NCBI RefSeq assembly: GCF_001485215.1
Contig: NZ_BBWW01000001.1
Span: forward strand, 3,038,001-3,102,000
Reading direction: 5' to 3'
Origin: Leptolyngbya sp. NIES-2104
GTDB taxonomy: Bacteria > Cyanobacteriota > Cyanobacteriia > Leptolyngbyales > Leptolyngbyaceae
Length of the DNA: 64,000 nt
Part shown: piece after piece, positions 16,907 to 25,698 of the stretch
Position numbering within the stretch: the first letter of the stretch is position 1
Layout of the letters: each line of letters begins with the position of its first letter
Made by a program: the position numbers and the translations under genes
Notes under the pieces: generated by a model
The model's input: the letters and a program-made list of their open reading frames with translations, nothing else
The model's database searches: none
Told to the model about the DNA's origin: nothing

Positions 16907-17493
16907 ACAGCATCCGCAATCAGAATCCTATGTGCAAATTGTCCATGAGAACGCTGGAATCGGGCTATCATATTCGCTTTGCTTGTGCTGAAGAACTACC
17001 CCTGCTGTCTCACATCGAACGGTCAGCCGCTCGGCTATTTTTGGATACGCCCTACGCCTTTTTGGTGAATGCCGCTCCACTGCCACTCGACTTTGTGCAG
17101 CAACAATTTCAAGCAGGACAGGTCTGGGTTGCTGTGGATCGGCATGAGGTCATAGTTGGATATGCGATCACGTGTGAAGTGGATAACACACTCTACCTGC
17201 AACAAATCGATGTTGCTCCCGAATACGGTCGTAAAGGGATTGGCTCTACCTTGGTCGGTACGATTTGTACTTGGGCAAAACAGCAGGGCTATCGAATCGT
17301 ATCGTTATCCACCTTTCGAGATATTCCCTGGAATGCTCCTTTCTATTCAAAACTGGGGTTTCATCCTGTTGATGAAGCTGAACTGTCCCTTGGTTTTCAG
17401 CAGATTAGGCGCAAAGAGTTGGAAGCTGGATTGCCAACAGTCGATCGAGTCATTATGAATTGTGTGCTTCAGCAGTCCTTAGAATTATCCTAA
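16903..17493 (+). CDS. GNAT family N-acetyltransferase
   Basis: Up to 196 residues. The acetyl-CoA site is VAPEYGRKGIGSTLVGTIC (residues about 110-128, the R/Q-x-x-G-x-G/A loop), followed by NAPFYSKLGFHPV, the usual C-terminal strand and helix. The likely true start is ATG 16930 or 16945, because the first residues (MNSIRNQNP) arise from the junction with the VOC fragment; family similarity begins near GYHIRFACAEE. The acceptor substrate is unknown. It is one of at least six GNAT genes in this region. Confidence 0.82.
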   Translation: MNSIRNQNPMCKLSMRTLESGYHIRFACAEELPLLSHIERSAARLFLDTPYAFLVNAAPLPLDFVQQQFQAGQVWVAVDRHEVIVGYAITCEVDNTLYLQQIDVAPEYGRKGIGSTLVGTICTWAKQQGYRIVSLSTFRDIPWNAPFYSKLGFHPVDEAELSLGFQQIRRKELEAGLPTVDRVIMNCVLQQSLELS

Positions 17494-17518
17494 ACATAGT
17501 TATAAAGGAGGTTTAGAC

Positions 17519-17947
17519 ATGAAACCCCGCATTACAGTCATCACCCTCGGAGTTGACGATCTAGAGCGATCGCTCCGCTTTTATCGGGATGGTTTAGGCT
17601 TAAAGACCGAGGGCATCATTGGCACTGAATTCGAGCATGGTGCTGTCGTATTTTTTGACCTAGCTACAGGACTTAAACTGGCTCTCTATCCTCGTCAGAG
17701 CTTGGCTCATGATGCGAAACTTCCCCTTGGGCAACCCAGTGCTACTGAACTATCGATCGGGCACAATGTCACATCCAAGCAGGAGGTCGATGATGTAATA
17801 GCACAAGCTCATAATTGTGGTGCAACGATTGTTAAACCTGCTCAAGACACCTTCTGGGGTGGTTATGGTGGATATTTTCTAGATCCCGATCAACATCTTT
17901 GGGAAATCGTATGGAACCCCCAGTGGTCGGTGGCAATTGAAACATAA
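17519..17947 (+). CDS. VOC/glyoxalase family protein
   Basis: 142 residues. ITVITLGVDDLERSLRFYRD, then GLGLKTEG and GYFLDPDQHLWEIVWNP define a one-chain glyoxalase/bleomycin-resistance protein with two VOC modules. The metal residues of lactoylglutathione lyase are only partly conserved, so the substrate is not assigned. AAGGAGG lies 7 nt before the ATG. It follows the GNAT gene by 25 bp, suggesting co-transcription. Confidence 0.88.
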   Translation: MKPRITVITLGVDDLERSLRFYRDGLGLKTEGIIGTEFEHGAVVFFDLATGLKLALYPRQSLAHDAKLPLGQPSATELSIGHNVTSKQEVDDVIAQAHNCGATIVKPAQDTFWGGYGGYFLDPDQHLWEIVWNPQWSVAIET

Positions 17948-17969
17948 GTGCAAATATGGGAGCGACGTA

Positions 17970-18080
17970 GAATGACCCAAGCGAGTTTCAACCGAGTATG
18001 GATACTCATACAGCCAGCGCTCCACCACGGGATTATATGAATCCTGATTTATCCAAGTTGACCAAGTTTCCATCCCCTGA
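17970..18080 (+). pseudogene. C-terminal remnant of a GFA-family gene
   Basis: The frame reads NDPSEFQPSMDTHTASA, then DYMNPDLSKL and a stop. It matches the end of the intact GFA protein at 46047-46475 (DDPSWFRPTMDCYTASA, then DYMNPDLPKF). The Cys-containing N-terminal part is gone. It lies between a VOC gene and an acetyltransferase gene. Confidence 0.7.
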
Positions 18081-18084
18081 GTGA

Positions 18085-18555
18085 ATGAAAATTTGCAAAG
18101 TGACCCCAGATGATTTTCAAGAGTGGCTCAGTTTAGCACTGGAGTTATGGTCGGATTACTCTTCTGCCGAAATGGAAGTGAGTCTCACTGATATTTTGCA
18201 TTCCGATCGAGAACAAGGCGTTTTGGTTCGGGACGATCGTGGATGTGCGATCGCGTTTATGAATCTATCACTCCGCTCTGATTATGTTCCGGACGCAACT
18301 AAAAGCCCTGTCGCCTATGTAGAAGGACTCTATGTCAAAGCTGAATACCGCAATCAAGAAGTCGGTAGAACACTCATTCAGTATGCAGAGCAGTGGGCAC
18401 GTGAACAGGGATGTATCGAACTGGCTTTGGATGCACTTCTAGATAATCCTGCAAGTCATGAATTCTATGCAAAAGTTGGATTTCGAGAAGTAGAGCGAGT
18501 TGTATTTTTCATTAAGTCAGTTGTTGCTGGCGACCATGTTCCCAAAGAAAATTAA
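18085..18555 (+). CDS. Aminoglycoside 6'-N-acetyltransferase-like GNAT
   Basis: 156 residues. MKICKVTPDDFQEWLSLALE, SPVAYVEGLYVKAEYRNQEV, YAEQWAREQGCIELALDA and GFREVERVVFFIK resemble the AAC(6')-I type. These transfer acetyl from acetyl-CoA to the 6'-amino group of aminoglycosides. The AcCoA loop here is YRNQEVGRTL, with Glu where Gly is usual (QGVGR), which may weaken binding. Whether it acts on drugs is unknown; chromosomal homologues often do not give clinical resistance. The C-terminus extends about 10 residues beyond the family end. Confidence 0.78.
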   Translation: MKICKVTPDDFQEWLSLALELWSDYSSAEMEVSLTDILHSDREQGVLVRDDRGCAIAFMNLSLRSDYVPDATKSPVAYVEGLYVKAEYRNQEVGRTLIQYAEQWAREQGCIELALDALLDNPASHEFYAKVGFREVERVVFFIKSVVAGDHVPKEN

Positions 18556-18622
18556 TTTGTTGAAACGCCATTTTGTACTAGAAGATGTTGAAATTAGCAG
18601 GAACGTAGCTTGGGAGGTATCA

Positions 18623-18808
18623 GTGTTAACCATTCAACAGATTGTGCTGGAGGACATTGCATCAATGGAAGCTCTATTAGCAACCTTCGGTGAAGCATTT
18701 AATGAGGTGGAAACCTATAGCGGGAATCGTCCTAGTGCAGACTATCTGCGGCAACTGCTCAAAAACGACTGTGTCGCGTCAATTACTTTTGAGCTTCGCG
18801 TCAATTAG
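18623..18808 (+). pseudogene. Truncated AAC(3)-I-like acetyltransferase
   Basis: A GTG at 18623 follows GGGAGGT. The frame reads TIQQIVLEDIASMEALLATF, then GEAFNEVETYSGNRPSADYL, which matches the N-terminal third of AAC(3)-I gentamicin acetyltransferases. It stops after 61 residues, where about 150 are expected, so the acetyl-CoA site is missing. The following bases (TTTTGAGCTTCGCGTC) start a GC-rich palindromic patch, probably the point of disruption. Confidence 0.72.
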
Positions 18809-18921
18809 AATAAATGCTCAAATCCATGCCAATGCTCAGCGGTGGCTTCGCCTAGCCGCAGGCAAGGCATCTCAGTATAGTTGTCGCGAACCCGGTTTGT
18901 AATTGACGAAGAAAAACCGCA
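18809..18921 (+). other. Intergenic patch with cyanobacterial palindromic repeat
   Basis: The segment GGCTTCGCCTAGCCGCAGGC (18846-18865) is a short dispersed palindrome of a type also seen near 36443 (CTTCGCGTGAGCCGCAGGC) and 50645. No gene is visible here. It lies between two gene fragments. Confidence 0.4.
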
Positions 18922-18996
18922 CAATTAATCCAAGGTAGCCAACTCAAGGTATATGAAGGCGCGGCACATGGTCTGTTCATCACTCACAAAGAGTAA
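18922..18996 (+). pseudogene. C-terminal remnant of alpha/beta hydrolase
   Basis: The frame reads QLKVYEGAAHGLFITHKE and a stop. It matches the end of haloperoxidase/esterase-type alpha/beta hydrolases, where the His of EGAPHGLF completes the catalytic triad. The rest of the gene is absent, and the frame upstream has no family features. Confidence 0.65.
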
Positions 18997-19173
18997 TTCA
19001 ACCGGGATTTGCCAGCATTCATTCAGGGATAACTTATCAGCATCAATTGGGTTGTCTTTAAACAAATGATTTTTAACAGGAGATAGCGGACTACCCATTT
19101 CTGAGCGACTGATGATGCAGTGCGAGGTGCTGCAACCTAACAAGTAAAACCGTAAACATGAGGAGTAAAAACG
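18997..19173. other. Short stretch without recognised gene
   Basis: Between the hydrolase remnant and the DUF6151 gene nothing coding is recognised. An ATGAGGAG segment near 19158 supplies the ribosome site for the next gene. Confidence 0.4.
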
Positions 19174-19770
19174 ATGACCCACTCGATTCGATGTCATTGT
19201 GGCAAACTCAAGGGCACAGTTCACCAAAATCAAGCGGTCAATCGATGCGTGTGCTACTGTGCAGATTGCCAAGCCTTCGCCCGTTTTCTAAAACGAGAGC
19301 ATGAAATCCTGGATGACATAGGAGGAACCAGCATCATTCAGACAATCCCTGCCAACATCACATTTACCGAAGGCATTGAGAATCTGACCTGTATGCGTCT
19401 TACCGCGAATGGATTGCTGCGATGGTATACAACCTGTTGTCATATGCCGATCGGAAATACGCCTCCAACCCTCAACCCATCTGTTGTTGGTTTAGTTCAT
19501 AACTGTTTAGATTCAGATCAAACGTCATTAGATAACGCCTTTGGTCCTATTCGGATGTACGTACATACCCAATCTGCAATCGGGGAAGAGAAGCCAAAAT
19601 CAGCAGGAGTTTTATCTGGCATCTTGCGCGTACTTGGCATGGCACTGAGAGCGCGTCTGGATGGCAGGTATAAACAAACTCCATTCTTTGTCGTGAAATC
19701 TGGGACTCCGATTGTTATTCCAAAGGTACTCAGCGATGACGAATTGAAGAGCATCAAGAATGCTGTATAG
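19174..19770 (+). CDS. DUF6151 protein, GFA-related
   Basis: 198 residues. It starts MTHSIRCHCGKLKGTV with CHCG and CVCYCADCQAFARFL, then CCHMPIGNTPP. These Cys pairs match the zinc-binding pattern of the glutathione-dependent formaldehyde-activating (GFA) fold, and the longer layout fits DUF6151. The reaction is unknown. It is probably transcribed alone; a direct repeat begins 28 bp after its stop. Confidence 0.8.
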   Translation: MTHSIRCHCGKLKGTVHQNQAVNRCVCYCADCQAFARFLKREHEILDDIGGTSIIQTIPANITFTEGIENLTCMRLTANGLLRWYTTCCHMPIGNTPPTLNPSVVGLVHNCLDSDQTSLDNAFGPIRMYVHTQSAIGEEKPKSAGVLSGILRVLGMALRARLDGRYKQTPFFVVKSGTPIVIPKVLSDDELKSIKNAV

Positions 19771-19797
19771 CAATCTGCTTGCACGTCGATCGTATTC

Positions 19798-19851
19798 AGT
19801 TGGTTAAGAACAAAAGGTTACTAGCGACGGGTGATTGGAAACGTCATACAG
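19798..19851 (+). repeat. Direct repeat flanking VOC cassette, left copy
   Basis: The segment starting AGTTGGTTAAGAAC and containing GGTTACTAGCGACGGGTGA matches 20341-20393 in the same orientation, with about three quarters of positions identical. The two copies flank the VOC gene at 19932-20309. Confidence 0.65.
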
Positions 19852-19931
19852 TTCAAATATTAAGCTTGATGACATGAAGATTGTAACCCTTTGTTAGGAC
19901 TTGTGCAGGATCATACACTTCAGGAAAACTC

Positions 19932-20309
19932 ATGTTTGACCACGTCAAATTCGGCGTCAGCGACTATGCCGCGAGCAAAGCGTTTTTCCTCAAGGCACTT
20001 GAACCGCTCGGTGTCGCTGTTGTCTCGGAGGGACCGCCGACGTATGGTGTCGAGCTTAGCCCACCAGCGGGTCAGGCTTCATTATGCCTGTACCAAACCG
20101 AGGAGAAGCCAGCGCATCTTCACTTGGCGTTTACTGCCGAGAATCGCCAGCAAGTCGAAGCGTTCTACCGCGCGGCACTGGCCGCAGGCGGCGAAGACAA
20201 CGGTGCGCCGGGTCTGCGCCCGCACTACCACACGAACTATTATGCCGCTTTCGTCATTGGTCCGGACGGGCACAACATCGAAGTGGTTTGCCACGAATCC
20301 AACGCCTAA
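19932..20309 (+). CDS. VOC family protein, probable cassette gene
   Basis: 125 residues, MFDHVKFGVSDYAASKAFFL, then VEAFYRAALAAGGEDNGAPG and DGHNIEVVCHES. This is a fosfomycin-resistance/glyoxalase-like VOC chain of the kind common in environmental gene cassettes. Codon use is GC-rich compared with the adjacent genes, which suggests transfer. It is related to the VOC protein at 30783. The substrate is unknown. Confidence 0.87.
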   Translation: MFDHVKFGVSDYAASKAFFLKALEPLGVAVVSEGPPTYGVELSPPAGQASLCLYQTEEKPAHLHLAFTAENRQQVEAFYRAALAAGGEDNGAPGLRPHYHTNYYAAFVIGPDGHNIEVVCHESNA

Positions 20310-20339
20310 CAAGCCCGTTGCACACCGACCGAGTTAGGT
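20304..20339 (+). repeat. attC-like site 1
   Basis: GCCTAAC (RYYYAAC) and GTTAGGT (GTTRRRY) enclose 22 bp containing AAGCCCGTTGCACACCGACC. The wording is typical of cassette recombination sites. At 36 bp it is shorter than the 57 bp or more usually needed, so it may be deleted or non-functional. Confidence 0.4.
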
Positions 20340-20340
20340 T

Positions 20341-20393
20341 AGTTGGTGAATCCGAAAGGTTACTAGCGGCGGGTGAACGGGGTCGTTATCCAG
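20341..20393 (+). repeat. Direct repeat flanking VOC cassette, right copy
   Basis: Starts AGTTGGTGAATCC and contains GGTTACTAGCGGCGGGTGA, matching 19798-19851. Its last 8 bases overlap the 3' end of the minus-strand methyltransferase gene. Confidence 0.65.
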
Positions 20394-21132
20394 CACGACG
20401 ACCCACAACGATGGGGTGATGCAGGATTCCATCCAACCGTTGAACCTCTGTAAAGCCAACTTCTCGAAAAAGAGCCATCAGCCGATCGACTGTAACTGCA
20501 TAGTAGCGGGACAAACCAGCCGTAACACGAGCAGGAATCCCTTCTCTCACCTCGCGCACAAAGTACATCGCCACGTCGTAGACATCGTCATGCCAATCCC
20601 GCGTTTGAAACACAAAATAACGATCGCTGCCGTCATCGTGGAATCCGAATTTCCACATTTGTGGGGACGATCGATCTTCATCTGCCCGATAATCACGCAG
20701 ATTTACGATCGCCACGCCTTCTTGCCTCAAGCACCTGTAGAACCCCTGAAGCGCAACTCGGATCTCATCTTCGTCAGGGAGATGGGGCAAGGAGTTGCCA
20801 GCGCTTAAGACGACATCAAATCCAGAACCATGAATTTCGGCACAGTGCCGCATATCTGCCACTTTGAACGTCACGTCAAGTCCGCGTGTTGCTGCTTCTT
20901 TGCGCGCCCGATTAACCGCTGCTGCTGATAAATCAGATGCCGTTACCTGATGTCCGAGGGCTGCGAGTCCCAGGGTTTGCGTTCCGATGCCGCAGGAAAC
21001 ATCAAGAATAGATAGGGGTGCTGAACCAACGAGATTGCTGACAACCCCGTTCAATGCTTCCCCCTGCTGTTTGATGGCTTCGTTCCAATTTGGGTAAACC
21101 AGGTGATAAAGATTGGCAATTTCGTCGTACAT
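20386..21132 (-). CDS. Class I SAM-dependent methyltransferase
   Basis: 248 residues. Motif I is LSILDVSCGIGTQTLGLAAL, followed by VTASDLS (acidic loop) and FDVVLSAGNSLPHLPDEDE. This is a Methyltransf_25-type small-molecule methyltransferase of the glycine/sarcosine N-methyltransferase-like group (start MYDEIANLYHLVYPNW). The acceptor is unknown. It stands next to a phosphotransferase gene on the same strand, with 54 bp between. Confidence 0.87.
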   Translation of the reverse strand: MYDEIANLYHLVYPNWNEAIKQQGEALNGVVSNLVGSAPLSILDVSCGIGTQTLGLAALGHQVTASDLSAAAVNRARKEAATRGLDVTFKVADMRHCAEIHGSGFDVVLSAGNSLPHLPDEDEIRVALQGFYRCLRQEGVAIVNLRDYRADEDRSSPQMWKFGFHDDGSDRYFVFQTRDWHDDVYDVAMYFVREVREGIPARVTAGLSRYYAVTVDRLMALFREVGFTEVQRLDGILHHPIVVGRRAG

Positions 21133-21186
21133 ACCAAAATTGACTCCGATTAAACTAAGAACCGTAACACTCTGTTTCTGAGGATT

Positions 21187-22077
21187 TTATGTAAACGCTG
21201 TGTATTCCAGGTCAATCAATATCTCTTTGATCGTGCGTTTCGCGAGTGTGACCAATCCAGGGTTTGTCTCAGCATAGTACGGAACAATCAGCACGGCTTG
21301 GTGGAGCGCATAGCCCCGCGCTCGATTCCAGGCATCGTCGTCTACGTCGAGTGCAGCACGAAACACCGATCGCCCAATTGGATTGAATACACTCCAGGCA
21401 GCAATAACATCAGCAGCCGGATCACCAACACCGATGCCGCCAAAGTCGATAACTGCCCGCAGCCGTCCGCCTTCTACAAGCAGATTCGATCGCAGCAAGT
21501 CCGTGTGTATCCAGACAGGTCTTCCGTCCCAGGGTGGTGTTTTAAGGGCACTCCTCCACGCGAGTGCAACTGCATTGTCAATTACGCCTTGCGATGCCTC
21601 GAACGCCGCGCAGGTGACTGCATCGAGTTCGCGCAGTGGTCTACGTCCAGTTCGCGGTGCGTCGCGGGAATCAATGCGGCGAAGTTCGATGAGGAATTGC
21701 GCCAAATCAGCAGCAGCCTGACGTTCATCCTGAATCAGATCATCCCGATATGAATGCCCCTCAATCCAACGGTAAATTGCCCAAGGAAAGGGATACTCAC
21801 TCGTCGGCTGACCCTTTGCAACTGGCTCAGGAATCCGCAGCGATAGATGGGGAGCAAGCTTCGGCAGCCAGTTCCACTCTTTCTCGATATCTCGCGCCCA
21901 TGACTCCAGGAGCGGGAATCGCACACAGAAGTGGTCGCCGAGCCGATAAATCGTGTTTACCGTTCCTGTGGACTGGATTGGATGAACTGGCAATTTGGCG
22001 AACTGAAGGAACTGTGCAGCTACCAATTGTTTGACGAGGAACTCATCAATATCGACCTCCCCCTCATGCATCTTCAT
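21187..22077 (-). CDS. Aminoglycoside phosphotransferase family kinase
   Basis: 296 residues. The catalytic loop is HTDLLRSN (Brenner motif HxDxxxxN), and the metal-binding site is VIDFGGIGVGDPAADV. WAIYRWIEGHSY is the hinge region. These motifs define the APH/choline-kinase fold, here closest to the unnamed APH group that starts with a hexapeptide near VHPIQSTGTVNTIYRLG. It may phosphorylate an aminoglycoside or another hydroxyl metabolite; the substrate cannot be read. ATG 22071 is an alternative start. The upstream region (22110-22141) is AT-rich with TACTACAAAC-like words. Confidence 0.87.
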   Translation of the reverse strand: MKMHEGEVDIDEFLVKQLVAAQFLQFAKLPVHPIQSTGTVNTIYRLGDHFCVRFPLLESWARDIEKEWNWLPKLAPHLSLRIPEPVAKGQPTSEYPFPWAIYRWIEGHSYRDDLIQDERQAAADLAQFLIELRRIDSRDAPRTGRRPLRELDAVTCAAFEASQGVIDNAVALAWRSALKTPPWDGRPVWIHTDLLRSNLLVEGGRLRAVIDFGGIGVGDPAADVIAAWSVFNPIGRSVFRAALDVDDDAWNRARGYALHQAVLIVPYYAETNPGLVTLAKRTIKEILIDLEYTAFT

Positions 22078-22226
22078 AGGCTTAAGCCATTAATTGGAAT
22101 GCCACTGATAATAACACGTTGTATTATGTTTGTAGTATAATTCAGCAATTCTAACTTGACATTGATTGACTCGTTTCCAGGCAGCCAAGGCAATGTGCTG
22201 GATTTTTAGCATCAACTGGAGTGGAT

Positions 22227-22712
22227 ATGGAAGTGCAGATTGAACCTTATGGTGCTCAACACCTCGATGCTGTCATTCAGCTTTCGCTGCGAGCCTGGAC
22301 TCCAGTGTTTGAGTCGATTCAGAACACGATGGACGCTGAAGTGTACCGAGCATTTTATCCCGCTGGTTGGCGGATAAGCCAGCAAAAGGCAGTCGAAGCG
22401 GTTTGTACTGCGGAGGATACTCATGTGTGGGTTGCAATTGACGCAGAATCTCCGGTAGGCTTTATCGCCGTTAAACTCCACTCAGAGGACAACATGGGTG
22501 AAATCTATATGGTTGCAGTCGATCCAGACGTTCAAGGTCAAGGCATTGGCAGTGTTCTGATCGAATTCGCGCTCTCCTGGATGAAAGAATCTGGAATGTC
22601 GGTTGCAATGGTCGAAACCGGAGGCGATCCCGGTCATGCTTCCGCCCGTCGTACCTATGAAAAAGCAGGCTTTGGGCTGTTACCGATCGCACGATATTTC
22701 AAGAAGCTTTAG
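22227..22712 (+). CDS. GNAT family N-acetyltransferase
   Basis: 161 residues. The AcCoA loop is VAVDPDVQGQGIGSVLIEFA, and the distal part SARRTYEKAGFGLLPIARYF is typical. The N-terminus contains LSLRAWTPVFESI, often seen in GNATs grouped with aminoglycoside or peptide acetylation. Acceptor unknown. It lies 92 bp before the large LuxR regulator and may share its transcript. Confidence 0.85.
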   Translation: MEVQIEPYGAQHLDAVIQLSLRAWTPVFESIQNTMDAEVYRAFYPAGWRISQQKAVEAVCTAEDTHVWVAIDAESPVGFIAVKLHSEDNMGEIYMVAVDPDVQGQGIGSVLIEFALSWMKESGMSVAMVETGGDPGHASARRTYEKAGFGLLPIARYFKKL

Positions 22713-22800
22713 CTGCCGATCACGCTCAATTTCGATCGATTAGCAAATTTTTGAATTTGTTAGCTTGAAGAGAAAGATCTGCATAGGTGACTCGTTCGGC

Positions 22801-25524
22801 ATGATGAATCCGCTGCTTATCACCAAACTGTATCTTCCATCGCCACGCTCACACACTGCATTGATGGGACAGTCGCCCCTAGTGCAGCGAAAACGTTTGA
22901 TGGAAAAATTAAATCAGGGGCTAACCCGCAAACTGATCTTAGTTTCGGCGACGGCTGGCTTTGGGAAGACTACGGTGCTAGGTGAATGGGCGCATCAACT
23001 CAAACTCCCCGTCAGTTGGCTTTCTCTTGATGAGCGAGACAATGATCCGATTCGCTTCTGGATGTATGTGGTGGCTGCCTTACAGCAACGTCATCAAAAT
23101 CTTGGCGAAGCGACGCTAGCGATGCTGCGTTCGCCGGAACCGATCGCTGCTGAGGTGTTTTTGATACCGCTGATCAATGAACTCGCGCAGCTTCAAACCG
23201 ACTTCGTTCTGGTTTTAGATGACTATCATCTCATTACTACTCCTGCAATTCATGACGCACTGAGTTTTCTGCTGGAGCATTTGCCGCTTCAGATCCATCT
23301 GGCGATCGCGACTCGGATTGATCCACCACTCCCGATCGCCAAACTACGAGTTCGAGCACAGCTCACGGAACTCCACGCCAACGACTTGCGCTTTACTGAT
23401 GAAGAAGCAACCGCATTTCTGCATCAGTCCCTCGATCAGCCACTAACCGAGGCACAAATCACAACGCTACAAACCCAAACGGAGGGCTGGATTGCAGGAT
23501 TACAGCTCGCGATGCTGTCGCTGCGGGAAGCGGCATCCGTAACCTTGATAGAGTCGTTTAGCGGTAGCCAGCGCGAGGTGCTGGATTATCTAGTGGAGGA
23601 AGTTTTAGCACAGCAATCCCAGTCCGTGCAGAAGTTTCTGCTGCGGACTTCGATTCTAGACCAGATGAGTCATTCGCTTTGTGCAGCCGTGATTGGAGAT
23701 GCTGTAGCTGATAAAGGCGAGCCGCTCGAACAACTGGAGCGTCAAAATTTATTTGTCGTTCCCTTAGATCCCAATCGCACGTGGTATCGCTATCATCACT
23801 TGTTTGCAGAGGCATTGCGTCACATTTTGCAGCGAACAGAACCCGATCGCATCTGGCTCTACCACGATCGCGCAGCTCAATGGTATCAGCAGCAGGGGTA
23901 TATCGCAGAAGCAATTCAACATGCCATTGCAGCCCGATCGTTTGAATATGCAGCCCGTTTAATCGAGCAGGAAATTCAGACCCGTGAAAATCCTCGTTTA
24001 GATGCAGTGGTTGTCCGTCAGGCTCTCGCAGCATTACCCACAGCACTTATCTCCGCTCATCCTTGGTTGCTGGTTGCCAAAGCATGGGTTGGATTTACCT
24101 CCTCGCAATTTGCAGAGGGAATTACGGCGATTCAACGCCTGGAACAGTGCGTCAACCAGAACCCTCCTGAGATTGAGCAGGTAGATCGGCTTCGGGGAAT
24201 CGTAATCGCCTTGAAAGGAACACACGCTCGTCAGCAAGGCAACACGGTAGATGCGATCGCTTGTATGGAAAAAGCCTTGCAATTGTTGCCACAAGATCAG
24301 TCCTGGCTGCGATCGCTGATTCTGCTCAATCTCGGAGTCACCTATTTTGTTGCAGACAATTACAAAGCGGCAAAGCAGCTACTGCTAGAAGTCAGTCGGA
24401 TTGGCAAGGCACAGGGCATGGCTGATCCGGCGATTGCTGGACTCTACTTACAGGCACAGTTTCTTGCCTTGCGAGGTCGGATTGACGAAGCCGTTTCGCT
24501 TTGTCAGCAAGGGTTAGAGTTAGCGATCGAACGACACTGGCTGGCAACTTACGCAGGCGTATTGGTTCAAGTCGCGCTCGCTGATTTGTTGCGAGAGCAA
24601 AACCAGTTAGAAACGGCTGCTGAACATTTGACTCAAAGTATTGATCGCGCCCTGCAAAACCGCCAGCCTGGATTGATGATGGGTTACATTACCCTGGCAC
24701 GAGTGCGTCAGGCGCAGGGAGACTTCCCATCCGCTTGGACTGCCATTCATGCGGCTGAACGCTGTCAACCCTGGCTCTGGTCTACGATTCTTTCAGTCGA
24801 AGCGTGCAAAGTCAGATTACAGCTAGCAGAAGGAAATGTGGATGCAGCAATGGCTTGGGCAAACAGTAGCGGTTTGAGCAGCGAAGGTGAACTGCATTAC
24901 AGCCCGACTCAACAATCTCCTCAAGGTTCTGAACTCGATTATTTCACCTTTGCCAGAGTGTTACTCGCTTATGGACGGCAGCATTCATCACCCGCTCATC
25001 TGCAAGCTGCAATGAGATTGCTGACTCGATTGCAGCAATTTACTCATGCAGGTGGACGAACCATTCGGGTTATGGAAACATTGCTTTTACAGGCGTTGGT
25101 TTTACAGGCTCAAGGCGATCAAACGCGATCGTTTAATTCCCTCAATCAAGCCCTGAACGTTCCTCGTCAGGGAAACTACGTTCGTTTATTTTTGGATGAA
25201 GGGAAACCGATGGCAGAGTTACTGCAAATGGCTGTTTCTCAGGATATTCATGCTGATGCAGCCAGACGTTTGTTAACGATGTTTAACTCAGTTGAAAAGA
25301 AAAAATCAACCATCATTCAACCATTCGTTGAACCATTAAGCGCACGTGAACTCGAAGTACTTCGTTATCTAGCAACTGGGATGCCCAATCAAGCGATCGC
25401 TGACCAATTGTTTGTCAGCCTTGCCGCCGTCAAATGGCACGCTCGCAATATTTACAGCAAGCTGGAGGTCAACAATCGAACTCAGGCAGTCGCAAAAGCC
25501 AGGGAATTAGGAATTTTGTCATAA
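22801..25524 (+). CDS. MalT-like STAND/LuxR transcriptional regulator
   Basis: About 907 residues. The N-terminal NTPase has Walker A SATAGFGKTTVL (about residues 49-60) and Walker B FVLVLDDYHLI. A winged-helix region follows, then TPR-like repeats through about 820, and a C-terminal LuxR helix-turn-helix: LSARELEVLRYLATGMPNQA, then VKWHARNIYSKLEVNNRTQA. This is the MalT architecture: a signal-responsive ATPase that oligomerises to activate promoters. I chose ATG 22801 because family similarity begins at LLITKLYLP. The inducer and target genes are unknown; the next plus-strand methyltransferase genes are candidates. Confidence 0.92.
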   Translation: MMNPLLITKLYLPSPRSHTALMGQSPLVQRKRLMEKLNQGLTRKLILVSATAGFGKTTVLGEWAHQLKLPVSWLSLDERDNDPIRFWMYVVAALQQRHQNLGEATLAMLRSPEPIAAEVFLIPLINELAQLQTDFVLVLDDYHLITTPAIHDALSFLLEHLPLQIHLAIATRIDPPLPIAKLRVRAQLTELHANDLRFTDEEATAFLHQSLDQPLTEAQITTLQTQTEGWIAGLQLAMLSLREAASVTLIESFSGSQREVLDYLVEEVLAQQSQSVQKFLLRTSILDQMSHSLCAAVIGDAVADKGEPLEQLERQNLFVVPLDPNRTWYRYHHLFAEALRHILQRTEPDRIWLYHDRAAQWYQQQGYIAEAIQHAIAARSFEYAARLIEQEIQTRENPRLDAVVVRQALAALPTALISAHPWLLVAKAWVGFTSSQFAEGITAIQRLEQCVNQNPPEIEQVDRLRGIVIALKGTHARQQGNTVDAIACMEKALQLLPQDQSWLRSLILLNLGVTYFVADNYKAAKQLLLEVSRIGKAQGMADPAIAGLYLQAQFLALRGRIDEAVSLCQQGLELAIERHWLATYAGVLVQVALADLLREQNQLETAAEHLTQSIDRALQNRQPGLMMGYITLARVRQAQGDFPSAWTAIHAAERCQPWLWSTILSVEACKVRLQLAEGNVDAAMAWANSSGLSSEGELHYSPTQQSPQGSELDYFTFARVLLAYGRQHSSPAHLQAAMRLLTRLQQFTHAGGRTIRVMETLLLQALVLQAQGDQTRSFNSLNQALNVPRQGNYVRLFLDEGKPMAELLQMAVSQDIHADAARRLLTMFNSVEKKKSTIIQPFVEPLSARELEVLRYLATGMPNQAIADQLFVSLAAVKWHARNIYSKLEVNNRTQAVAKARELGILS

Positions 25525-25698
25525 CTATCACAACCTATCCTTTCGGCTAGTGAAGCTCTAAAGAGAACGCGCCACACTGAATCAATCGGGTTTCGTCTAG
25601 AGCAGACAAAGCTCCGAGGCTAAGCAATTCTCTCAGGGCTTGCATAGATTCTTGAGGTGCCAAAGGCGAGAGGCTCTCAAAAGGGAGTTGATAAGGTC

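Larger units (their letters stand above)
19893..20339 (+). mobile_element. Candidate integron-type gene cassette carrying a VOC gene
   Basis: GTTAGGA at 19893-19899 (one mismatch to the GTTRRRY core) lies 33 bp before the VOC start, and GTTAGGT (20333-20339, perfect core) closes the unit 24 bp after the stop. The stop codon is inside GCCTAAC, a perfect RYYYAAC core. One gene, a very short leader and an attC-like end overlapping the stop form the standard cassette layout. The gene is richer in GC than its neighbours. No integrase is present in the window. Confidence 0.45.

Noticed and set aside
18846..18865. Short palindromes as transposon ends
   Set aside because: They match dispersed REP-type words of cyanobacteria, with no target duplications or coding region between them.
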